Below are positions 29,601-37,099 of a stretch of DNA of 64,000 bases, in pieces. The notes beneath the pieces are model-generated. The model worked only from the letters and a program-made list of their open reading frames with translations, was not told where the DNA came from and did no database searches. Every line of letters begins with the position of its first letter. Position 1 is the stretch's first letter. The stretch comes from Mesorhizobium prunaredense (GTDB lineage: Bacteria > Pseudomonadota > Alphaproteobacteria > Rhizobiales > Rhizobiaceae). A program made the position numbers and the translations under genes. The stretch lies in the NCBI RefSeq assembly GCF_900156895.1, contig NZ_FTPD01000005.1, positions 145,977 through 209,976 of the forward strand. Direction: 5' to 3'.

Positions 29601-29779
29601 CGCGCCGTTGCGCCCGGCCATGCCGTCGTGACCGTCAGGGTCTTGATGGTGAAGTTGGGGTCCTCCGCCCGCCCGAGCATGACGAAAGCGTAGGCGCCGG
29701 CGGCCACCAGCAGGAGGATGAAGAACAGGGTAACGGCGCGTTCGCGAACGGCGATCGCGGAGAGATTTAGGTTCATCAT
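26666..29779 (-). CDS. RND multidrug efflux transporter, inner-membrane pump
   Basis: This 1,037-residue RND transporter has the usual twelve membrane helices and two large periplasmic loops. The proton-relay pair Asp403-Asp404 lies in GLLVDDAI, and the TM4/TM10 repeats are clear. The ATG at 29,779 shares one base with the adaptor stop; a longer upstream reading would overlap the adaptor. No outer-membrane factor gene is adjacent, so a TolC-like channel elsewhere must serve. Its operon is probably controlled by the TetR at 32.3 kb. Confidence 0.93.
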   Translation of the reverse strand: MMNLNLSAIAVRERAVTLFFILLLVAAGAYAFVMLGRAEDPNFTIKTLTVTTAWPGATAREMQDLVAEPLEKRLQEMTWYDRVETTTRPGYAYMTVTLKDSTPPSVVQEEFYQARKKLGDEARNLPSGVFGPFVNDEYSDVSFALYALKAKGMPMRELARQAEAIRQDLLHVPGVKKINILGERPEQIFVEFSYAKLATLGVSAQDIVAALQRQNTLTPAGSIDTQGPRVFIRVDGAYDSVQAIADTPIAAAGRTLKLSDIAEVRRGYEDPPTYLIRRQGEPTIMLAAVMQEGWDGLALGKALEDRTAAITQTLPLGMTLDKVTDQAVNITSAVDEFMMKFAMALGVVLLVSLLSLGWRVGIVVAAAVPLTLAVVFLIMLETGRFFDRITLGALILALGLLVDDAIIAIEVMVVKMEEGMDRIKAAAYAWSHTAAPMLSGTLVTIAGFLPVGFARSTAGEYAGNIFWVVGFALIVSWIVAVVFTPYLGVKMLPTIKPVEGGHHAIYDTPNYRRLRRLIIFAVRHKFIISGIVGIAFVLSVVGMGSLKQQFFPTSDRPEVLVEVRLPEGTSIETTTATVEKLEGWLDDQAEAKIVTSYVGQGAPRFFFAMAPELPDPAFAKIVVLTKDAEAREVLKHRLREAVAEGLAPEANVRVTQLVFGPYTPFPVEFRIIGPDPAQLYSISEKALDIMRGVPDVRQANRDWGNRTPVLRFVPDQDRLNLIGLSPAEVGQQLQFLLTGIPVTQVREDIRNVPIVARSAGGERLDPTRLADFSLMSRDGRPIPLDQIGHSEIRLEEPILKRRDRTPVITIRSDVNEATQPPEVSKEIVKALQPLIASLPAGYRIELGGSIEEAEKANTALTKVFPAMIAAMLIVIMLQVRSFSTMSMVMLTAPLGLVGVVPMLLTFNQPFGFNAILGMIGLAGILMRNTLILTEQIKENRAAGLDDYHAVIEATVQRTRPVILTALAAVLAFIPLTHSVFWGSMAYTLIGGTAVGTVLILLFLPALYAAWFGIKPTADEVREGAAEELEMHPAIAAE

Positions 29780-30888
29780 CAGTTGCCCCCGCTTTCGGAC
29801 GCAGTCCTGACGCGAGCGCCCTCGTGCAGGAGATGGGCGCCGAGCGAAACAATCGGATCGCTGGAGTTCAGTCCGGAGACCACAGCGGTTTCGCTGGTCA
29901 CACGAACAAGCTTGACGGGCTGAAACTGTACGGTCGAGGTGGCGCTGTCCAGGACCCAAACGCCAGTCTTCTCGCCGTCATCGAGCACGGCTCCCAGCGG
30001 CACCTGGACTTCCCGCTGGCGTGCCTGGCCCGCAAGCCGAATGGTTACCGTCGCACCAAGCGGTGCTGCCGCGGCCTCACCGTTGAGCACATAACGGGCC
30101 TCATAGGTACGGGTCTGGGCATCGGCGGAGTTCGATAATTGCCGGAGATGTGCCGTATAACGACGCCCATCGCCGCCATACACGCTGGCCTCGGCCGCCG
30201 ACCCAATCGCCGGCCGGATCGTTTCGGGAAGCGCGACCACCGCTTCGCGCGAGCCGGCCTTGGCGATCCGGACCACTGTCTGGCCGGCGGAGACGACCTG
30301 TCCCGGCTCGCTAAGCGTTTCGACCACCGTTCCATCCGCGTCCGCCAGCAGGACCGCGTAGATCGCTTCGTTCTCGGCGACCCGTGCGTCGGCTTCGGCG
30401 GCGGCGAGTTGCGCCTCGGCCGTATCGACCGCGGCCTTCGCCTGCTCGTAGCGCTGTCGGGGGACCCATCCATCCTTGAGCAAACTGGCGTATCGCCGTT
30501 CATCCGGTTCCGTCTGAACGACTGTTGCGCGCGCTGCGGCAACGGCGTTGCGCTTCGCCGTGAGCGCGAGGCGAAGGTCGGTGTCGTCGATGCGCATCAG
30601 TGGCTGACCAGCTTTGACCTCCTGACCCACATCCACGAGCCGCTCCACGATTTTGCCGGGGACGCGAAAGCCGAGATCGCTCTGCACCCTTGCCCCGACA
30701 ATACCGGTGAACCCGCGTTCGGATACTTTCACCGGCGCTGCCTTCACCAGTCTGACGATCAGCGGTTCCTGCCTCGGGTCGCCTACGGCGGAGGCCCCCT
30801 GCGTAGGAATGGCAAGTGTGGCGAATGCCGCCGCTCCTGACATCGCTATCAGCACGCCCCCCAGCACAACAGCGGGTCTCTTTTTCAC
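29779..30888 (-). CDS. RND efflux periplasmic adaptor subunit
   Basis: This 369-residue membrane-fusion protein has an N-terminal membrane anchor, the lipoyl/barrel-sandwich block VGQEVKAGQPLMRIDDTD, a coiled-coil hairpin rich in Ala and Glu (about residues 105-165) and a beta-barrel domain. It connects the inner-membrane pump to an outer channel. It starts with GTG at 30,888 after GAGAGG. The stop overlaps the pump start, giving translational coupling. Confidence 0.9.
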   Translation of the reverse strand: MKKRPAVVLGGVLIAMSGAAAFATLAIPTQGASAVGDPRQEPLIVRLVKAAPVKVSERGFTGIVGARVQSDLGFRVPGKIVERLVDVGQEVKAGQPLMRIDDTDLRLALTAKRNAVAAARATVVQTEPDERRYASLLKDGWVPRQRYEQAKAAVDTAEAQLAAAEADARVAENEAIYAVLLADADGTVVETLSEPGQVVSAGQTVVRIAKAGSREAVVALPETIRPAIGSAAEASVYGGDGRRYTAHLRQLSNSADAQTRTYEARYVLNGEAAAAPLGATVTIRLAGQARQREVQVPLGAVLDDGEKTGVWVLDSATSTVQFQPVKLVRVTSETAVVSGLNSSDPIVSLGAHLLHEGARVRTASESGGN

Positions 30889-30923
30889 GTTCGTCGCCTC
30901 TCAAAAAAGATTGCGTTCGACCT

Positions 30924-31340
30924 TTACATCGGCCCCACGGCGAGCTCTTGGCCAGCAGCAAGCAGGCTGCCGTCTGCAAGGCGGGTCAGTGCATTGGCGT
31001 CGGCGCGCATGCCGGTCTCGGACGACACCGTCACCTCGTCGCCGGACCTCGAGAACGCGTAGAGCGGGCCACGGTGGCCCGGCATCGAAAAGGCGACGGA
31101 ATCGCCGTCGGCGAGGCCCATGACGACGCGCTGCGGATCGCCGCCGATTTTTGGCGCGAAGGTGGCGGTGACCTCCAGGAGGTCGCCCTCGACCGGGACG
31201 TAGTAGACGACCAAGTCGAGGTGTCCCTCGTGCAGGCTGCCGGCTTCGATAGGGCGTCCTATGGTGGCGTCCTCGGCAAACGCCGGGGCGGCAAGAAACA
31301 GCGCGGCCAAAACCGAGGCGCTCAGGGTTTTGCGGATCAT
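30924..31340 (-). CDS. Small exported protein at the head of the RND operon
   Basis: This 138-residue protein has a signal peptide (MIRKTLSASVLAALFLAAPAFA, about residues 1-22) and a compact beta-rich body (HLDLVVYYVPVEGDLLEVTATF). The ATG at 31,340 follows a strong AAGGAG. It sits 35 bases before the adaptor gene and just downstream of a long inverted operator. Function is not known; homologous small periplasmic proteins occur with RND systems. Confidence 0.72.
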   Translation of the reverse strand: MIRKTLSASVLAALFLAAPAFAEDATIGRPIEAGSLHEGHLDLVVYYVPVEGDLLEVTATFAPKIGGDPQRVVMGLADGDSVAFSMPGHRGPLYAFSRSGDEVTVSSETGMRADANALTRLADGSLLAAGQELAVGPM

Positions 31341-31356
31341 CTCGTATCTCCTTTGT

Positions 31357-31405
31357 TTAGATTGCATTCGAACTCTATATCACTTAGATTATGAATGCAA
31401 TCTAA
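31357..31405. promoter_or_regulatory. Inverted operator upstream of the RND operon
   Basis: Arms TTAGATTGCATTC (31,357-31,369) and GAATGCAATCTAA (31,393-31,405) are perfect 13-base complements around a 23-base spacer. It lies directly upstream of the RND operon and just before the decayed TetR gene. An almost identical element precedes the intact TetR gene. TetR binding is a strong inference. Confidence 0.75.
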
Positions 31406-31408
31406 AAA

Positions 31409-31620
31409 ATGAAAAAACTTATGATGCGTGGGAGGCGCTGCAGAAAACTGCGAAACGGCGGTCAATCGGGCGCGTTTTACAAGCAGTTCGCATCCAAGCA
31501 CGATCTGGCGGCGCAGGCGTCCAGGCGGGCGATGGAGAGCGCCACCCGCCGGTGGTCTCGCGGACCGTCACCGACGAGCGGCTGTCGAAGCGGTTCCTGC
31601 AAGCGGCGAGAGCGTGCTGA
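31409..31620 (+). pseudogene. Decayed TetR regulator copy
   Basis: One frame encodes SGAFYKQFASKHDLAAQASR followed by RAMESATRRW, nearly identical to QGAFYKQFASKDDLAVQASK and RAMESATLRW in the intact TetR at 32,285. The DNA then shifts frame to VVSRTVTDERLSKRFLQAARA, matching the last part of TetR proteins, and stops. The first part of the helix-turn-helix domain and about 90 central codons are missing. It is a duplicated regulator with an internal deletion and frameshift, still beside a good operator. Confidence 0.8.
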
Positions 31621-31702
31621 TGGTGTCGTCTGCGGGCGATGCCCGGCATGGCCACGAGCTGGCGTACCCGCGGTTACGCTGCGGCCGCTGACTGCGCTTC
31701 TG

Positions 31703-32161
31703 CTAGCCTGCAATTGGTTCGGCGACAGCTTCTTCGAGGCCAGTTGCCGCCTGGGCGGCAAGACCGCGGGCCGCTGCTTGTGAATCGTAAAATTCCTCAA
31801 GTGCATAGACCTTGCCCCATCGCAGGGTGAAAACGTGCAGACCACTGTTGACGTAGGACGCGTCGCCGTTGAGCAGCGTCGCGGTGCCGTCCCACTGGGC
31901 GAATACGGTGGTGTGCCACGGCCAGCCCTTCACCCAGACGTGGTTGATCGTGAGATGGAGATTGGGCAGGACGCGGCCGAGGCGCTCAAACCAGCGGCGC
32001 ACGGCTTGCTTGTCGTGGCGCTCACCACCAAGCGCGTGGGCGCCGGAAACGCGGTGATGGACATGCGGCACGAGTGCTTTCACCGCCTCATCCCAGCGAT
32101 GGTTGTTGACGTGGTCGAAGCTCTGCCGGATCGATTTCTCGACGATATAACTATATAGCAT
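31703..32161 (-). CDS. NTF2-like (SnoaL-type) protein
   Basis: This 152-residue protein has the alpha+beta cone typical of NTF2/SnoaL-like proteins: an N-terminal helix (IRQSFDHVNNHRWDEAV), then HVHHRVSGAHALGGERHDKQ, in pieces, and a beta-sheet with HTTVFAQWDGTATLL. Such proteins are cyclases, isomerases or binding proteins; no catalytic set was identified. TTGGAGGAGAGATGAA precedes the ATG. It is divergent from tetR across a shared operator. Confidence 0.8.
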   Translation of the reverse strand: MLYSYIVEKSIRQSFDHVNNHRWDEAVKALVPHVHHRVSGAHALGGERHDKQAVRRWFERLGRVLPNLHLTINHVWVKGWPWHTTVFAQWDGTATLLNGDASYVNSGLHVFTLRWGKVYALEEFYDSQAAARGLAAQAATGLEEAVAEPIAG

Positions 32162-32218
32162 TTCATCTCTCCTCCAAATTTGTTCGATGCGTGACCGAGG
32201 CCACCGCGCGCAGCCAAA

Positions 32219-32269
32219 TTAGATTGCGTTCGAATTCTATAGCTGCTATAGATGTCGAACGCAAGCTAA
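32219..32269. promoter_or_regulatory. Inverted operator between the NTF2-like gene and tetR
   Basis: Half-sites TTAGATTGCGTTCGA (32,219-32,233) and TCGAACGCAAGCTAA (32,255-32,269) form an inverted repeat with one mismatch, around a 21-base spacer that contains CTATAG twice. The first 23 bases are nearly identical to the operator at 31,357. It lies between two divergent genes and should control both. Confidence 0.78.
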
Positions 32270-32284
32270 TTTAAGGAGGTCGAC

Positions 32285-32863
32285 ATGCGTGTGAGTCGCG
32301 TTCAGGCGGCGGAAAACCGCGAAACCGTGATCAATGTGGCAAGCCGGCTTTTTCGGGAGCGCGGCTTTGACGGCATCGGCCTAAAAGACCTGATGCAGGC
32401 TGCCGGGCTGACCCAGGGCGCGTTCTACAAGCAGTTCGCCTCGAAGGACGATCTGGCGGTGCAGGCGTCGAAGCGGGCGATGGAGAGCGCCACGCTGCGG
32501 TGGTCGGCCGCGACTGCGGCAAAATCCGAGGATCCGCTTGGCGCGGTGATCGCATTCTACCTCAGTATGGACCATCGCGGAGAAAAGATGGACGGCTGCC
32601 CGATTGTCGCGCTCGGCTCGGATGCCGCCAGGCAGGGCAGCGACGTCAAAGCGTCGTTCGAAGCCGGGATCAAGGAGCATCTTGAAATCCTCAGCCGTTT
32701 CATTGCCGAGGCCAATGCTGAGCAGCCCGATAGAAAGGCCATGGCCATTCTCTCGACGATGGTCGGCGCGCTGACGCTATCGCGCGTGGTCAACGATCCG
32801 GACCTCGCCCAGGCCTTCCTGGACGCGGCGACCGAACAGGTTCGCGAAGCAGCCGCCGCTTGA
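32285..32863 (+). CDS. TetR/AcrR family transcriptional regulator
   Basis: This 192-residue regulator has the TetR helix-turn-helix (INVASRLFRERGFDGIGLKD, residues 16-35, then AAGLTQGAFYKQFASKDDL) and a ligand-binding C-terminal half. AAGGAGG precedes the ATG. Two matching operators, one at its own promoter and one before the RND operon, suggest it represses itself, the NTF2-like gene and the efflux pump. The ligand is unknown. Confidence 0.93.
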   Translation: MRVSRVQAAENRETVINVASRLFRERGFDGIGLKDLMQAAGLTQGAFYKQFASKDDLAVQASKRAMESATLRWSAATAAKSEDPLGAVIAFYLSMDHRGEKMDGCPIVALGSDAARQGSDVKASFEAGIKEHLEILSRFIAEANAEQPDRKAMAILSTMVGALTLSRVVNDPDLAQAFLDAATEQVREAAAA

Positions 32864-32910
32864 ACGGCGTGCGCAGCGCCGGCGGCGCAGCCAAATCGAT
32901 AGGAAAATAG

Positions 32911-34215
32911 ATGCGACGGATTGTTGTTACAGGCATGGGAGCGGTCACGCCCCTTGCTGCCGATGTCGAAGCGTCGTGGTCGCGGCTGCTGGCCGGTCGC
33001 TCAGGCATCCGCAGGCTTCCGGACGATGTGGTGGGAGACCTCCCGGCCAAGATCGGCGGGGTGGTTCCCTCGCTGGAAGACGATCCGGCCGCTGGTTTCG
33101 ATCCGGATGCCGTCCTGGCGCCAAAGGACCAGCGCAAGGTAGACCGGTTCATCATCTTCGGGCTCGCCGCTGCACAAGAGGCCCTCGCGCAAGCAGGGTG
33201 GGCGCCCGTCTCGAAAGCGGATCGCCTGCGCACGGCCACGATCATCGCCTCCGGCATCGGCGGTTTCCCCGCCATAACCGAGGCGGTGCGCACGGTCGAC
33301 CAGCGCGGCGTCCGGCGTCTTTCGCCGTTTACGATACCGTCCTTCCTGGTGAATCTCGCGGCGGGCCACATCTCGATCCGCCATGGCTTCAAGGGGCCGC
33401 TCGGCGCGCCGGTGACGGCGTGCGCAGCCGGCATCCAGGCGATCGGCGATGCGGCTCGCCTCATCCGCGCCAACGAAGCCGATATCGCCGTGTGCGGCGG
33501 AACGGAAGCCTGCATGAACATCGTCAGTCTCGGTGGGTTTGCTGCCGCACGCTCTCTTTCAACCGGTTTCAATTGGGCGCCGGCTCAGGCGTCACGGCCT
33601 TTCGACGTGTCGCGGGACGGCTTCGTCATGGGCGAAGGGGCCGGCATGCTGGTCATCGAGGCGTTGAGCCACGCGCTGGCGCGCGGTGCGAAACCGCTCG
33701 CCGAACTCGTCGGCTACGGCACGACGGCGGATGCGCATCACGTCACCTCCGGTCCCGAGGACGGCGCCGGGGCGCGCCGTGCCATGCAGATCGCAATTGA
33801 CCAAGCCGGCATTTCGCCGCGTGAGGTTCGCCACCTCAATGCGCACGCGACCTCCACGCCGATTGGTGATCTCGGGGAAATCGCGGCGATCAAAACACTC
33901 TTCGGCGCAGATTCCACCATCGCCGTCAGCGCAACGAAATCGGCGACCGGACACCTGCTCGGAGCCGCCGGCGGGCTTGGAGCCATCTTCGCAATTTTGG
34001 CGCTCAGGGATCAGGTGGCGCCGCCAAGCCTCAATCTGGGCGCGCCGGATCCAGCCGGCGACGGCATCGACTTCGTCGCCAACCAGGCCCGGCCGATGGC
34101 AATGGACTACGCGATATCAAACGGCTTCGGCTTTGGCGGCGTCAACGCCAGCGCGCTATTCCAGCGCTGGACGGACGAGTCGGCCGGTGCGAACGCCAGA
34201 GGCGCTCATCACTGA
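32911..34215 (+). CDS. Beta-ketoacyl-ACP synthase II-like protein (FabF type)
   Basis: This 434-residue condensing enzyme has the full catalytic set: Cys171 (VTACAAG), a His in LNAHATSTP and a His in TKSATGHLLGAAGG. It could elongate acyl-ACP or act on a special acyl substrate. The location next to tetR, with an SDR after it, suggests a specialised lipid or polyketide-like role, not the housekeeping FabF. It starts 48 bases after the tetR stop with a weak AGGAAAA site. Confidence 0.88.
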   Translation: MRRIVVTGMGAVTPLAADVEASWSRLLAGRSGIRRLPDDVVGDLPAKIGGVVPSLEDDPAAGFDPDAVLAPKDQRKVDRFIIFGLAAAQEALAQAGWAPVSKADRLRTATIIASGIGGFPAITEAVRTVDQRGVRRLSPFTIPSFLVNLAAGHISIRHGFKGPLGAPVTACAAGIQAIGDAARLIRANEADIAVCGGTEACMNIVSLGGFAAARSLSTGFNWAPAQASRPFDVSRDGFVMGEGAGMLVIEALSHALARGAKPLAELVGYGTTADAHHVTSGPEDGAGARRAMQIAIDQAGISPREVRHLNAHATSTPIGDLGEIAAIKTLFGADSTIAVSATKSATGHLLGAAGGLGAIFAILALRDQVAPPSLNLGAPDPAGDGIDFVANQARPMAMDYAISNGFGFGGVNASALFQRWTDESAGANARGAHH

Positions 34216-34284
34216 CTCCGACCTTTCGTGCTTCTTCCATGCCAATCCAAAATCAGTCCAACCCCAGAGAAAGAGATGATTTCC

Positions 34285-35097
34285 ATGAACAAGACCAATC
34301 CTGGCGTCGCCTTGGTGACCGGGGCGTCCTCCGGCATCGGGCGCGCGACGGCTATAGCTTTGCAAAGCGCTGGTTTCCGCGTGTTCGGCACCAGCCGTCG
34401 CGCAGCCAAAAACTCCGACGGCCTGAGCATGCTGGCCTGTGACGTGACCGATGACGCGTCCGTGGCGAAACTGGTCGATGACGTGCTGGCCGAAACCGGG
34501 CGCATCGACCTGCTCGTCAACAATGCCGGCGTGGGTCTGTTTGGTGGCGCGGAAGAGTCGTCAATGGTCCAGGCTCAGGCACTGTTCGATGTGAACGTCT
34601 TCGGCGTGCTCCGCGTGACCAACGCGGTCCTGCCGATAATGCGCCGCCAGGGCAGGGGTAGAATCGTCAATTTGAGTTCGGTGCAGGGGTTCATTCCAGC
34701 TCCCTATTTCGCGCTTTATGCGTCGACCAAACATGCCATCGAAGGCTATTCCGAATCGCTCGACCATGAACTGCGCCCGTTCGGGATTCGCGTTGCATTG
34801 GTCGAACCCGCCTATACCCGCACGTCCTTCGAAGATAATCTCGCCAAGCCGGACCAGTTGCTTGATATCTATGACGCTGCGCGCGCTGGCATGAACGCAG
34901 TCGTGCGGAAAGCAATGGAAAAAGGCGATTCACCCGAAGTGGTAGCCAAGACGGTTTTGGTGGCTGCGACCGATCGCGCTCCGAAGAGGCGCTATGCGGC
35001 GGGAAAAATGGCCCGCCAAGTCAGTCTCCTGCGCCGTTTCGTCCCCGCATCCGCATTCGACAAGAGCCTGCGTAAGCAGAACGGGTTGCCGGTCTGA
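34285..35097 (+). CDS. Short-chain dehydrogenase/reductase
   Basis: This 270-residue SDR has the cofactor motif TGASSGIG, NNAG (LLVNNAGVGL) and the catalytic YASTK after SSVQG. It should be an NAD(P)-dependent oxidoreductase. Two in-frame ATG codons exist (34,276 and 34,285); the second starts the usual SDR N-terminus. It follows the ketoacyl synthase and may reduce its product, but the substrate is unknown. Confidence 0.88.
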   Translation: MNKTNPGVALVTGASSGIGRATAIALQSAGFRVFGTSRRAAKNSDGLSMLACDVTDDASVAKLVDDVLAETGRIDLLVNNAGVGLFGGAEESSMVQAQALFDVNVFGVLRVTNAVLPIMRRQGRGRIVNLSSVQGFIPAPYFALYASTKHAIEGYSESLDHELRPFGIRVALVEPAYTRTSFEDNLAKPDQLLDIYDAARAGMNAVVRKAMEKGDSPEVVAKTVLVAATDRAPKRRYAAGKMARQVSLLRRFVPASAFDKSLRKQNGLPV

Positions 35098-35115
35098 CGA
35101 CATCGACGACACCCC

Positions 35116-35217
35116 GTGAAGATCGGAATGATCGGCGCTGGAAACATCGGCGCCACGTTGGCGCGGCGCAACCTGACGCGATTGCTCTGGAAAACGGCCG
35201 GCGGTTGTTGGCGTTAG
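35116..35217 (+). pseudogene. Truncated NAD(P)-binding reductase fragment
   Basis: A GTG-started frame reads VKIGMIGAGNIGATLARR, the Rossmann N-terminus of coenzyme F420:NADP oxidoreductase-like or similar NADPH-binding proteins, then diverges and stops after 33 codons. It directly follows the SDR. The normal protein would be around 200 residues, so this is a remnant with the rest lost. Which relative it came from cannot be decided. Confidence 0.55.
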
Positions 35218-35366
35218 ATAACCGATATGTTATGTTGCAGTGCGAAAGAGCGGGGGCCACGTCCTTTCAAACCCGTAAGCAATCTGTATGTGCGACCCCT
35301 GCAATCTGGTCGGTATCACTGAAACTCCCGGGCATGGGGTTCGGGATTCGATGGGGACAAGGGGTA

Positions 35367-35567
35367 ATGCTTTACACGCTGGTTATGATGGTCTGCCTGA
35401 CGGATGTGCCGCAGACCTGTGAACAACGCGAACAGATGGTGGACGGCCTGGCAATGAATCCCGGGACCGCCTTCATGCAGGCGCAGCCGCTGGTCGCCCA
35501 CTGGATCGAGACGCATCCCGGTTATTTCGTGCAGCGCTGGCGCGTGCTGCCCGGCCGGGGATCGTGA
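35367..35567 (+). CDS. Small conserved protein, paralogue of the one at 14.1 kb
   Basis: This 66-residue protein begins MLYTLVMMVCLTDVP and ends VQRWRVLPGRGS. It shares with the 14,066-14,275 protein a hydrophobic start with MVCL, a Cys soon after, an A-x-W, an HP pair and RW. The ATG at 35,367 follows AAGGGG at short spacing and aligns with its paralogue's start; upstream ATG codons are less likely. It lies at the convergent end of the PQQ-linked ABC cluster. Function is unknown. Confidence 0.6.
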   Translation: MLYTLVMMVCLTDVPQTCEQREQMVDGLAMNPGTAFMQAQPLVAHWIETHPGYFVQRWRVLPGRGS

Positions 35568-35594
35568 GATCCGCCGCGAAGAGCGAATGAGGTT

Positions 35595-36224
35595 CTACTT
35601 CTTCGCGGCGAGCGTTTCCGAGACGACCTTGGACAATTGATAAAGCCGCTGCTCGATGATCGTCGGCACTTCACAGACGTAAGTCAGTGATTGGACGCGT
35701 TCGTTGAAAATTCGCGTTGCGAATTTCAACTGTTCGGTTCGCCGCTCGACCTCGTCGGGGTTCGCATCCGGCTTTGCCCGCAACGCATCGACGGCGGACG
35801 CTTCCTTGCGCAACGCGGCGGCCATTTCGAGCTGCTTGTGGGCGTAACGGGAAATGCCTGAGATCACATGCGAACGCTCGGCGTCCATGTGATCGAACAT
35901 GCCTTGCACCAGCATCGCCATTTTCGGCGCAAGCTGCTCGGCTGGCAGCGAGGCGGCGAAATCCTTGATCTTCTTCTTGGCGTCGGCAATCGGCATCCGC
36001 CGTGCCGCCACCTCCTCGACCAGGCCGGAGACCGCAGGGTCCTTCAAAAAATCCTTCGCCGCTGGCGGAAGCTCCGGCCCGTTCCAGATCTGGCCGAGCG
36101 AGAGTTGCGGCACCTTGCGCTGTATGCAGGGCCAGTCCGGATCGGTATTCGCCGCCCTGGCGTTCACGCCCGGCGCGAGCATGGCAACCACAGCCAGGCT
36201 GCGAACAAGGCTCATTCGTGCCAT
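35595..36224 (-). CDS. Exported helical protein of the PQQ-linked ABC cluster
   Basis: This 209-residue protein has a signal peptide (SLVRSLAVVAMLAPGVNARA) followed by an alpha-helical body with many charged residues. Two Cys residues, in WPCIQRKVP and YVCEVP, may form a disulfide. The ATG at 36,224 shares a base with the permease stop. It is the last gene of the operon. No domain was recognised, so the role rests on context. Confidence 0.75.
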   Translation of the reverse strand: MARMSLVRSLAVVAMLAPGVNARAANTDPDWPCIQRKVPQLSLGQIWNGPELPPAAKDFLKDPAVSGLVEEVAARRMPIADAKKKIKDFAASLPAEQLAPKMAMLVQGMFDHMDAERSHVISGISRYAHKQLEMAAALRKEASAVDALRAKPDANPDEVERRTEQLKFATRIFNERVQSLTYVCEVPTIIEQRLYQLSKVVSETLAAKK

Positions 36225-37099
36225 CAGCCATTTCCTCCGGTGTCTTGTTTGCGGGTCACCAGGCCGCGCGAAGGGTCGTAGGCGATGATGGCGGCGGCAA
36301 GGAACAGAACAGTGCAGCCGGCAACGACGCCCAGCGACAGCCACTCAATCTGGCCGTAGAAGGCGAAACGGATCAGTTCGACGGCATAGGTGAACGGATT
36401 GGCGAGGCAGATCTTGTGGAGCAGCGGGCTCGCCTCCTGGATGCGCCACAACGGATAGAGCGCCGGAGAGGCGAAATAGCCGGGAAAGATGACGAAGTTC
36501 ATGATGCCGGCGAAATTTTCGAGCTGCTTGATCATCGACGACAAAAGCATGCCGAGCGCGCAAAGCATCATGCCCGACAGGAACAGCGCCGGCAGCACCG
36601 TGAGATAGCCGATCGGCGGCGCCTTGACGCCCCAGAACCAGGCAACGATCAGGAACGCATAGACCTGCGCGATCGATACGGAGACGCCGGCGAGCATCTT
36701 CGACACCAGCAGGAACCAGCGTGGGAAGGGGCTGACCAACAGGGTGCGCATGTTGCCCATCTCGCGGTCATAAACCATCGACAGCGAAGACTGCATGCCT
36801 GAGAACAGCAGGATCATGCCGCACAAGCCCGGCGTGATGTAGACCTCGTAGAGCACGTAGGTCTTGTAGGGCGGGATGATCGACACGCCGAGCACCTGCC
36901 GGAATCCGGCGGCAAAGATGAACAGCCAGATGAGCGGCCGAACCAGCGAGGAAATGAAGCGCTCGCGCTGGTGCAGGAAGCGCAGGCACTCCCGCAGGAC
37001 GACGCCTTTGAGGCAAATGAGATAGTGGCGCAGGCCGAATTTCTCGAACTTCACCGGAATGACGCCGGCGACTTTGTCAGGCATTGCCGGAGCGCTCAT
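36224..37099 (-). CDS. ABC-2 type permease of a PQQ alcohol dehydrogenase-linked system
   Basis: This 291-residue membrane protein has six hydrophobic segments and an ABC-2 export-type layout, with VYDREMGNMRTLLVSPFPR in the cytoplasmic loop. Related permeases (PedC-like) occur in clusters for PQQ-dependent ethanol and 2-phenylethanol oxidation. It overlaps the ATPase gene by four bases (ATGA). Substrate and direction are not established; export is suggested by the ABC-2 fold. Confidence 0.88.
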   Translation of the reverse strand: MSAPAMPDKVAGVIPVKFEKFGLRHYLICLKGVVLRECLRFLHQRERFISSLVRPLIWLFIFAAGFRQVLGVSIIPPYKTYVLYEVYITPGLCGMILLFSGMQSSLSMVYDREMGNMRTLLVSPFPRWFLLVSKMLAGVSVSIAQVYAFLIVAWFWGVKAPPIGYLTVLPALFLSGMMLCALGMLLSSMIKQLENFAGIMNFVIFPGYFASPALYPLWRIQEASPLLHKICLANPFTYAVELIRFAFYGQIEWLSLGVVAGCTVLFLAAAIIAYDPSRGLVTRKQDTGGNG

